Assembly: GCA_964532465.1 (NCBI GenBank)
Contig: CAZHHX010000018.1
Coordinates: 6,353-70,352, forward strand
Source of the DNA: JAPLKB01 sp964532465
GTDB taxonomy: Bacteria; Desulfobacterota; Syntrophorhabdia; Syntrophorhabdales; Syntrophorhabdaceae
Length of the DNA stretch: 64,000 nucleotides
Reading direction: 5' to 3'
Positions 58,182 through 64,000 of the stretch are shown here, piece after piece. The notes beneath the pieces were generated by a model. The model worked only from the letters and a program-made list of their open reading frames with translations, ran no database searches and had not been told where the DNA came from. Both the position numbers and the translations under genes were made by a program. Positions within the stretch are counted from its first letter, which is position 1; every line of letters begins with the position of its first letter.

Positions 58182-59561
58182 TTAATCCCAGATCTTGCCG
58201 GGGTTCATGATGTTGTTCGGATCAATAAGAGCCTTGATCTTAATCATCAGTTCGACTGCAACAGGATCAACGGTTCTCCTGAAGAATTTCTGTTTTTCGA
58301 GCCCTATGCCGTGTTCTCCGGAGAGTACACCGCCGAACTCAACAGCACCTTCAATAATCCCATCCATAACCTTTAATGCCCTTTCGTAGTGTTCCTTGTT
58401 TTTTATATCCGTAAGTATGGCAGGGTGAAGGTTTCCGTCTCCTGCATGACCCAGTATGCACATCTCAATGTCATATTTTTTTGACAAATCCCTGCACCTT
58501 CTTATAAAGTCAGGAATTCTGCCCCTTGGCACTGTGACGTCTTCCGCCATAACAGTAGGCGCCTTTCCAAAGACTGCCGCAAACCCTGCTTTTCTTGCCA
58601 TCCAATATTTGTTTGCCTCGTCCATGTCTTTGGCGACTCTCACATCGGTAGCGCCGTATTTCTTTGTAATCTCAACGATCTTTTCCGTCTCTTTTTCTAC
58701 TGCTTCAGGGATTCCGTCGCATTCAAAGAGCAACACCGCGTCTGCATCCTTTGGAAGTCCCATGGGCATCATTTCTTCTATCCTGTTTATTACCCAGTTA
58801 TCGAGAAGTTCAATCTTGGCGGGAATTACCCCGTTTTCCAAAACCCTGAATACGCTCTCTCCTGCCATTGCTATTTCCGCATATACGGCCATGATTGTTT
58901 TCTTTGCCAGCGGCAAGGGGTTGAGCTTCAGTTCTGCCTTTGTAATAATGCCGAGCGTTCCTTCGGAGCTGATAAAGATATGGAGCAGATCATAACCGAC
59001 TACATTTTTTAATGTCCTGCCGCCGAAGTTTGTAATTCTGCCGTCAGGGAGTACAACCTCAAGACCAAGGATGTACTGTTTTGTTACCCCGTATTTTACA
59101 CAGGCAGGCCCGCCGGCATTTTCCGCTATGATCCCGCCAAGAGTTGCGCCGAGAAAGCTCTGTGGATCAGGAGGAAAGAAGAGCCCCTCTTTTGCCAGCC
59201 TCATGTTGAGATCCTGAAGAACAACGCCCGGTTCAACAGTAACAGAGAGATTTTCCTTATCAACCTTCACTATTGTGTTCATCTTTGTCAAGCAGAGTAC
59301 GACCCCTCCAAGCCAGGGTACAGAGCCGCCGCTTACGTTTGTACCCCCTCCTCTGGGGGTTACCGGTATCTTTTCTGCATTGGCAATTTTCATGATCTCA
59401 GAGATCTCCTGAGTGTTTTTTGGAAATACGACACAATCAGGTTCATGGATCCAGCTCGTAGTCCCATCGTAAGAGTATGCCTTTAACGCTTCAGGCGTTG
59501 TAAGAACGTTCTCTTTTCCAACGATTTTTTGAAACTCCGATATTAATGATTCTTTTATCAT
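58182..59561 (-). CDS. FAD-linked 2-hydroxyacid dehydrogenase (GlcD type)
   Basis: A 459-residue FAD oxidase, paralogue of the 26795 gene. It has PVTPRGGGTNVSGGSVPWLG, FPPDPQSFLGATLGGIIAEN, SSEGTLGIITKAELKL, GHAGDGNLHPAI, GEHGIGLEKQKF and MNPGKIW at the end. With the GlcF-like subunit it should form a 2-hydroxyacid:acceptor oxidoreductase. The downstream CoA synthetase suggests that the resulting acid is activated for breakdown; this is inference. GGGGG precedes the ATG. Confidence 0.93.
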   Translation of the reverse strand: MIKESLISEFQKIVGKENVLTTPEALKAYSYDGTTSWIHEPDCVVFPKNTQEISEIMKIANAEKIPVTPRGGGTNVSGGSVPWLGGVVLCLTKMNTIVKVDKENLSVTVEPGVVLQDLNMRLAKEGLFFPPDPQSFLGATLGGIIAENAGGPACVKYGVTKQYILGLEVVLPDGRITNFGGRTLKNVVGYDLLHIFISSEGTLGIITKAELKLNPLPLAKKTIMAVYAEIAMAGESVFRVLENGVIPAKIELLDNWVINRIEEMMPMGLPKDADAVLLFECDGIPEAVEKETEKIVEITKKYGATDVRVAKDMDEANKYWMARKAGFAAVFGKAPTVMAEDVTVPRGRIPDFIRRCRDLSKKYDIEMCILGHAGDGNLHPAILTDIKNKEHYERALKVMDGIIEGAVEFGGVLSGEHGIGLEKQKFFRRTVDPVAVELMIKIKALIDPNNIMNPGKIWD

Positions 59562-59612
59562 CCATACCCCCTATTCTACATATTATTTAAAATTGTTACA
59601 CATTTTAATCTT

Positions 59613-59641
59613 CTTATATCCTTTTCTTCCTTTATTGTCAA
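59613..59641 (-). promoter_or_regulatory. Sigma-70 promoter of the GlcD-GlcF-synthetase operon
   Basis: On the minus strand TTGACA (59636-59641), 17 bases, TATAAG (59613-59618). The leader is about 45 bases. Confidence 0.7.
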
Positions 59642-59777
59642 GAAAATACACCAACAAAAAAGCAAAAAATTGTATACGGTTTGCCCTGTTATTTTAACCC
59701 CCTATTATCTAATTATTGCCAAGGCTTCGGTGGCCGGTATTTTACGGTAAAGAACAGAAAATTCCCTGTTTGTGATT

Positions 59778-60581
59778 TCAAGGGCCGGCTGTGATACGGT
59801 CAGGGCAGGTATAAATATTCCCCCGGCTGCCCCGCATGAATCCGATAAGGGTAAGATTTACTGTTTTTGCCAACTCTATGGCAAGAGAGGTAGGCGATGA
59901 TACCCCGCAGATGATTTCAGCGCCCAGGCGGGCAGCCTTTTGAACCATCTCAAAGCTGAGTCTTGAGGTTAAGACGACAATGGCAGCTTTCCTGATGTTC
60001 CGGTGGAATAACAATTTTCCTATGGCCTTATCGAGGGCATTGTGTCTTCCCACATCTTCTGAAAATGACAGGAGTTCTCCCTCTGCGCTGAAAATTCCGG
60101 CTGCATGTGTTCCGCCTGTTACAGGAAAGACAATCTGGTTTTCCTGTAGAGCCTTTTGCATAACGGCGACAGATGAAGCATCTATTTTTATTCTCTCCTC
60201 GATTCTGCCTTTGGAACTGGTTATGTTCTCTATCATATCAGTGCCGCAGATGCCGCAGCTTGAATATGCTGTTGTGCGTTTTTGTTTCTGTCTGAGGCGG
60301 TCTTCTTTATTTACTGTAGGGCTTAAATAAACATTGATCTTATTTCGGGACACATCACTGCAGTAATTTACGCCTGCAACGTCTTCCATGGAATCAATAA
60401 TACTGTCGGAAAAGCATATACCAAGAGCAAGCAATATCTCATCGCCCGGCATTCTCATTGTCGTATAGAAGGGCTCATTATCAATATATATCTCTAAAGG
60501 TTCTTCGATAGTGACCATGTCGTCAACCTGAATACGTTCCGTATCTGAAAACTTTATGATTGAAACCTTGCCTGTACTCAT
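59778..60581 (-). CDS. fdhD: Formate dehydrogenase accessory sulfurtransferase FdhD
   Basis: A 267-residue protein that carries sulfur from the IscS persulfide to the molybdenum or tungsten cofactor of formate dehydrogenase. The active loop SSCGICGTDMI holds the CxxC pair; LGICFSDSIIDS, GTHAAGIFSAEGELLSFSED, VGRHNALDKAIG and GRLS-like LTSRLSFEMVQKA are family blocks. ATG 60581 (MSTGKVS) has GAGGAT upstream; five earlier residues are dropped. No formate dehydrogenase structural gene is in the window, so it must be elsewhere. Confidence 0.94.
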   Translation of the reverse strand: MSTGKVSIIKFSDTERIQVDDMVTIEEPLEIYIDNEPFYTTMRMPGDEILLALGICFSDSIIDSMEDVAGVNYCSDVSRNKINVYLSPTVNKEDRLRQKQKRTTAYSSCGICGTDMIENITSSKGRIEERIKIDASSVAVMQKALQENQIVFPVTGGTHAAGIFSAEGELLSFSEDVGRHNALDKAIGKLLFHRNIRKAAIVVLTSRLSFEMVQKAARLGAEIICGVSSPTSLAIELAKTVNLTLIGFMRGSRGNIYTCPDRITAGP

Positions 60582-60801
60582 TGTTCCATCCTCCATTGCC
60601 TCATTATATCATATTAAGAACCTGTTTTATGCCCAATTTCTGAAATGATCTGCATGCTGACTCTGCCGGAGTTTTCCGCCCTATTTTTACTCCGGTGCAA
60701 TCTCCGGGGCTGTCTGTTCCTGAAGTTCTATGGAAGCAAGGAAAACCCTCAGTTTTTCATAATTGTATTATATGCATCGACTACAAGAATTTCAGTATTC
60801 T

Positions 60802-60833
60802 TTGTACAGAATTATAGCAATTATGCTATAATT
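60802..60833 (+). promoter_or_regulatory. Promoter and overlapping operator of the toxin-antitoxin pair
   Basis: TATAAT (60827-60832) lies within a perfect inverted repeat, AATTATAGCA-ATTA-TGCTATAATT (60810-60833). A weak TTGTAC -35 is at 60802. The -10 ends six bases before the toxin ATG, so the mRNA should be leaderless. The position over the -10 suits autorepression by the antitoxin. Confidence 0.7.
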
Positions 60834-60838
60834 TATTT

Positions 60839-61180
60839 ATGAAATGGACAATTACTTATTACAGCGAGTCTGTTCAAAAAGAGCTTCTTGCTCTACCAGC
60901 AGGCCTGCTTGCTCGTTATCTTCGATATACAGACCGTATGGAAATTTATGGGCCGGATTTGGGTATGCCTCACACGCGGGCAATGAGTGAAGGACTGTTT
61001 GAGCTACGATTAAAAGCTACGGAAGGCATTGCCCGAATACTTTACTGTACAATGATTGGAAAGAAGATCATGATTTTGCACCAGTTCATGAAAAAAACCG
61101 AGAAAACACCGCCGAAAGAGATTGCCTTAGCTCGACGGAGGATGAAGGAGATCAAAAATGTTGAAGCACAAAGAACTTAG
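60839..61180 (+). CDS. HigB/RelE-type toxin (phage Gp49-like, DUF891)
   Basis: A 113-residue basic protein, MKWTITYYSESVQKELLALP. The blocks LFELRLKATEGIARILYCTM and KKIMILHQFMKKTEKTPPKE are the conserved core of Gp49-like HigB toxins, including the Arg/Lys-rich strand pair used for ribosome-dependent mRNA cleavage. The helix-turn-helix antitoxin gene follows with a 23-bp overlap, toxin first, as is normal for HigBA. It has no ribosome site and is probably leaderless. Confidence 0.88.
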   Translation: MKWTITYYSESVQKELLALPAGLLARYLRYTDRMEIYGPDLGMPHTRAMSEGLFELRLKATEGIARILYCTMIGKKIMILHQFMKKTEKTPPKEIALARRRMKEIKNVEAQRT

Positions 61181-61502
61181 GTCACGCGCTCTTGAGCGTG
61201 ATGATGTAAAGATTGAATATGATAGACTTGATGAAGAATTTGCTTTTCTTGACGAATTCCTCAAGGCTCGTGCCGCTACCGGCATGAGTCAAGCAGAAAT
61301 TGCCGAAAGGATGGGCACGACACAGTCAGCGGTTGCACGCTTAGAGTCTGGTCGAGGTAAGCATTCCCCTTCTCTCTCTACATTACGTAAGTACGCGCAC
61401 GCGCTAGGCTTTCGTATAGATTTGCGATTGGTCAAAGAAACGAACACAAAAATAGTCGAACAAGGCGGTGCAGCGAATCCGCAAAAAGACGCGTCTCGCT
61501 GA
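61158..61502 (+). CDS. HigA/XRE-type antitoxin
   Basis: A 114-residue DNA-binding protein. An N-terminal helical region (IEYDRLDEEFAFLDEFLKAR) contacts the toxin, and an XRE helix-turn-helix follows (GMSQAEIAERMGTTQSAVARLESG). It should neutralise the 60839 toxin and repress through the palindrome at 60810-60833. GGAGAT precedes the ATG within the toxin gene. C-terminal residues after about 95 look disordered. Confidence 0.9.
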   Translation: MLKHKELRSRALERDDVKIEYDRLDEEFAFLDEFLKARAATGMSQAEIAERMGTTQSAVARLESGRGKHSPSLSTLRKYAHALGFRIDLRLVKETNTKIVEQGGAANPQKDASR

Positions 61503-62047
61503 CCTTTTCGTTATATTACCCAATTAAATAAAATCAAACAAATCATGATGATACCCCGTCACAAGCGGAACAGGAAATCAGAGATAAAACCGGAAAAAGC
61601 TATGGAGCGGTATTTCAAAAGCAGGAAGAATTGGTTTATAGAATGAGTATACACAAACTTTTATAAAGAGAAAACAAGGTGGGCAAAGAGGTATAAAATG
61701 CCAAAATTTAGAATTCTTTGGAATCCTTGTGGGTAACGACTCCTTTCTGAAGTTGATACTGCGTGGTTTTTCCCTGAGGTAAAAACTGCTTCCTGAAAGC
61801 GATAGGCATACTAATTTAAAATTATAAAATGTTTCATGTGGCAATCCGTTCTTATGCAAATAAATCCAAAGAAAAGTATATTGGTTTTTAGTGCGTAATA
61901 TCAGTAAAACAATTTAGCAGCATAATTAGTGTTCATTATTGCGGAAAATAAAGGAATATTTTTCTTGATTTATTATTTTGTTGATATATGATTGAAAGAT
62001 AACCAACTTTGTATATTAATTGTTAAAAGAGAAAGGATAAAATAAAT
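61503..62047. other. 545-bp AT-rich gap
   Basis: No supported gene or terminator. A minus-strand reading at 61578-61859 lacks a ribosome site and a recognisable product. GTTAAAA at 62022-62028, just before the next gene, is the exact complement of the R'' box TTTTAAC of the attC-like site that follows that gene. Confidence 0.4.
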
Positions 62048-62563
62048 ATGGCAATATTCCAAAATGGTAACTTCTTAAATATTTTAGGAATAATACTTAT
62101 CGCATTAGGAACTTTTTCCATGTTTATGGGTAATCGAATTCTCTCGAATCAAAGTACCCGACTAATGGTAAATCAAATGGAAACTTTTATAAAGGGTAAC
62201 CTTAAGACAACTAGCATAGATCAAATTATAAACACAGTTGGAATCTTGTCAGAGGAAAATGATATTAATTTAATGGTTAGTAATTTGACTATGCCAGAAA
62301 AATTTTTTTTGCTCATGTTTATTGGGGGCTATAAGAAAATGGATCAAAAGGCCATTTTTAGAATGCTAAAATTACTTGCAGAAAATCTAAAGCCACCATT
62401 TACTTTATCTCCGGAAAATAATCCGTTTCAAGAAGTTATCGATTCATTAACCAGAAAAAAAATTATTGTTGTCGAAGGAACCTCTCTAAGACCCACAAAT
62501 CTTGGGCAAAAAATTGTTAGTGTTTTAATTAGAAGCAAAATTCCACCTTTCGATGAAATATAA
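62048..62563 (+). CDS. Membrane-anchored protein of unknown function, probable cassette gene
   Basis: A 171-residue protein. An N-terminal membrane helix (FLNILGIILIALGTFSMFMG) is followed by a soluble region. Its second half (PEKFFLLMFIGGYKKMDQKA; LTRKKIIVVEGTSLRPTNLG) looks like a winged-helix or helical domain. No family is recognised. AAAGGAT precedes the ATG. It is lower in GC than the core genes and ends six bases before an attC-like site, which fits a gene cassette. Confidence 0.6.
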   Translation: MAIFQNGNFLNILGIILIALGTFSMFMGNRILSNQSTRLMVNQMETFIKGNLKTTSIDQIINTVGILSEENDINLMVSNLTMPEKFFLLMFIGGYKKMDQKAIFRMLKLLAENLKPPFTLSPENNPFQEVIDSLTRKKIIVVEGTSLRPTNLGQKIVSVLIRSKIPPFDEI

Positions 62564-62568
62564 TATTT

Positions 62569-62634
62569 TTTTAACATGCGCCTGGACACAGACTGGCTAA
62601 AAAGCGCGCCCGCTGGTCAGGCGCGGCGTTGGGC
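62569..62634 (+). mobile_element. attC-like integron recombination site
   Basis: R'' TTTTAAC (62569-62575) and R' GTTGGGC (62628-62634, consensus GTTRRRY) bound a 66-bp imperfect palindrome: TGCGCCTG near the left end pairs with CAGGCGCG near the right, with bulges. Position between two tightly spaced genes and higher GC than flanks support it. No integrase gene is visible. The call rests on boxes and fold only. Confidence 0.55.
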
Positions 62635-62644
62635 CTCATGAACA

Positions 62645-63202
62645 ATGAAGATCACACTTGACCATAATTGCATTATTGACCTTTTGGATGGAAATGCTAC
62701 GGGCATGAAGATCAAACTATTGGTCAATTCGAGTATGCATGAGTGTTACGTGGTCGATATTGGTGCCTCCGAGATGCGTGCAAGGGGTGTGCGACCAGAT
62801 AGGTATGATCTATTCGAGCAGCTACTATCCAACTCTGGAATTGCCCATCTGCCGCGCCTTAGTCCGATGCTCATGTTTGACGTTACTTTCTTGGATAAGT
62901 GCATTTGGGGAGACGACGAGATGATCGCCCTAGCAGACAAAATCGAAAACGTACTATTTGGCGATGCGCAACCGATAAACATTGCCTTACAAGGCATAGA
63001 CTCGCCTGTTGGCAGAAAGTGGCTAAACCGCATCTGCGACGTACATACGATGTGGTGTCACATCAGAAACGAAAACGACGTTTTCCTAACATCCGATAGA
63101 AACTTCTTCAAAAAAACTAAACTTCCCTGCCTTGTTGCCTTGGGGGCGGGAAGGATATACAACCCCAACAAGGCATTGCCTTTATGTTGGATGAATACAT
63201 AA
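62645..63202 (+). CDS. PIN-like domain protein
   Basis: A 185-residue protein with features of a PIN nuclease. The first acidic residue is in ITLDHNCIIDLLDG, a second in VVDIGASEMRARG, and the late FLTSDRNFFK matches the (I/V)xTxDxxF end motif. ATG 62645 begins ten bases after the attC-like R' box without a good ribosome site, as is common in gene cassettes. The stop TAA abuts the ATG of the HNH gene. It may act in RNA or DNA cleavage for defence or toxin function; this is inference. Confidence 0.6.
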   Translation: MKITLDHNCIIDLLDGNATGMKIKLLVNSSMHECYVVDIGASEMRARGVRPDRYDLFEQLLSNSGIAHLPRLSPMLMFDVTFLDKCIWGDDEMIALADKIENVLFGDAQPINIALQGIDSPVGRKWLNRICDVHTMWCHIRNENDVFLTSDRNFFKKTKLPCLVALGAGRIYNPNKALPLCWMNT

Positions 63203-63643
63203 ATGATTATTACCAAAAATAAATATCAATTTCCCGATTGTCTTGCGAACCAATGTGACCCTCTCGAATTTGAGAATTGGCTTGAGAGTCAAGCCAGAAG
63301 ACATCTGAAGCGTGATAGGAAACGTGGAAACGCAAATGCGACAAGAGAACTGTATAAGATTGCAATTTATGAAGCCGTGATTAAATCCGAGGGTATCGAT
63401 GTATACACAGGAAAGAAATTGAGATGGGATTTAATTAATACATACGACAACGACCAATCAATAGCTAAGGGGAGAGAGTATAAGAAACAGTTTGGTGATC
63501 TACCTACGGTTGACCATGTTGATGATGGTTTAGGTAAGCCCCAGTTCAATATCTGTTCTTGGCGTGTAAATGATGCAAAGAACGATCTAACACTTGACGA
63601 GTTCCTCGCTATGTGTCGAGAGGTTCTTGCGTTTAATCAATGA
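63203..63643 (+). CDS. HNH-type endonuclease-like protein
   Basis: A 146-residue basic protein. The C-terminal half has YTGKKLRWD, then DLPTVDHVDDGLGKPQFNIC and SWRVNDAKNDLTLDEFLAMC, in which D-H-V, a central N and NDAKNDL fit the beta-beta-alpha-metal (HNH) fold; the usual first zinc Cys pairs are absent. It starts at the base after the stop of the PIN-like gene, so they are translated together. A defence, toxin or homing function is possible; none is shown. Confidence 0.65.
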   Translation: MIITKNKYQFPDCLANQCDPLEFENWLESQARRHLKRDRKRGNANATRELYKIAIYEAVIKSEGIDVYTGKKLRWDLINTYDNDQSIAKGREYKKQFGDLPTVDHVDDGLGKPQFNICSWRVNDAKNDLTLDEFLAMCREVLAFNQ

Positions 63644-64000
63644 CAAACGTCCAATAACAAGGGCAATTCAGCCGATCGCTACCGCTCCGGCTGATTTTAT
63701 CGTACTCTCTTTCGTGTGGTAATCGGTGCTCTGCATTGTCTCCAAGACTGTTTGCTTGTAGGTGAAAGAAAAATCATCCAGAAATGGCTGGAGGTATGCA
63801 TTTCTGCTGGTAACCCTTGCCTTTAGAAAACCACGTAGTACCGACTTGTAGGTGCTATCTAATAATTCTTCATAAAACGTATTGTGTTCTGGAGTGCTCG
63901 ACACAAGGACTGCATAACCCCTGCCCCCTCTGTGCATTGGTTAACGCAACCCAAATCCACCACCTGATTTTTATTCCGCTCCCAGGTAGCTTCTGAGGGT
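63644..64000. other. Window end: unassigned sequence
   Basis: After the HNH gene only a minus-strand reading of 89 codons (63668-63937) is open. It has no ribosome site, ends inside the attC-like stem and matches nothing I recognise. It is listed as unresolved and not as a gene. Confidence 0.3.
63649..63705 (+). mobile_element. Possible second attC-like site (left half clear)
   Basis: GTCCAAT resembles an R'' box (RYYYAAC) and is nearly complementary to GTTGGGC, the start box of the PIN/HNH cassette. A CAGCCG...CGGCTG stem follows. No matching R' box is found to the right, so the site may be degenerate or disrupted. Confidence 0.35.

Noticed and set aside
61578..61859. Minus-strand 93-codon gene
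   Set aside because: Composition is Phe/Ser/Leu-rich as expected from AT-rich antisense reading; no ribosome site.
63668..63937. Minus-strand 89-codon gene at the window end, perhaps a transposase fragment
   Set aside because: No motif or ribosome site, and its end runs into the attC-like stem.

Overview
The window reads as chromosome of a strictly anaerobic, syntroph-like deltaproteobacterium (Desulfobacterota, near Syntrophales/Syntrophorhabdus). This is inferred from gene content, not from a marker tree. Pointers are a membrane-bound Hdr/nitrate-reductase-gamma type Fe-S oxidoreductase of the kind that links beta-oxidation electron-transfer flavoprotein to the quinone pool, a tungsten-type aldehyde:ferredoxin oxidoreductase with its own ferredoxin, FdhD and MobB for formate dehydrogenase and molybdo/tungstopterin maturation, two GlcD-type 2-hydroxyacid dehydrogenases, an OadA/PycB-type carboxyltransferase and moderate-to-low GC. 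Shine-Dalgarno sites are mostly strong GGAGG, but three genes look leaderless.

Layout. 1-5.9 kb: end of fructose-1,6-bisphosphatase, a DUF2461 gene, a 138-bp miniature inverted-repeat element, nicotinamidase, an SDR, a complete class D beta-lactamase and biotin synthase. 6-12.5 kb: LysM-NlpC/P60 peptidase, the large Fe-S oxidoreductase, nested repeats, ferredoxin, PycB, tRNA-Pro, NUDIX and MobB. 12.7-17.4 kb: two hypotheticals, an AAA_28-CYTH fusion resembling eukaryotic TTD14, and purB. 17.4-25.9 kb: a minus-strand housekeeping operon (rsmD-coaD-nfeD-SPFH-dacA-coaBC-htrA-DUF1844) preceded by an ArsA-like ATPase. 26-39.9 kb: a 191-bp MITE, a GlcD paralogue, 5'-nucleotidase, a PLP-fold protein without its lysine, a formyltransferase, a chemoreceptor, two paralogous small secreted proteins, GalT, an alpha/beta hydrolase, GNAT and HD proteins. 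40-44.9 kb: OmpR/histidine kinase/HtrA operon and PilC. 45-55 kb (minus): topA-trmFO, then thiL-yhaM-rsmE-ydcF-like-ferredoxin-AOR-dprA. 55-60.6 kb (minus): GlcD-GlcF-acyl-CoA synthetase, and fdhD. 60.8-64 kb: an accessory end with a HigBA-type toxin-antitoxin pair and what look like integron gene cassettes (an attC-like site, a membrane protein, and a coupled PIN/HNH pair).

How genes work together. Oxidation of hydroxyacids (GlcD/GlcF), CoA activation, Etf-linked electron transfer (7230-9227), AOR plus ferredoxins, and FdhD/MobB fit a fermentative or syntrophic electron economy. Two HtrA proteases, SPFH/NfeD, DacA, NlpC/P60 and the two-component system form an envelope-quality-control theme.

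Most interesting non-genic signals: (i) a roughly 70-bp repeat present near 9.4 kb and 55.2 kb whose copies differ by compensatory changes in hairpins, one copy lying inside a 36-bp duplication of the acyl-CoA synthetase 3' end; (ii) two paralogous secreted-protein genes that each carry a sigma-54 -24/-12 promoter and the same TGTCGAA...TTCGACA palindrome about 100 bp upstream; (iii) the attC-like cassette boundary near 62.6 kb; (iv) heptanucleotide repeats at the start codons of htrA and nfeD.
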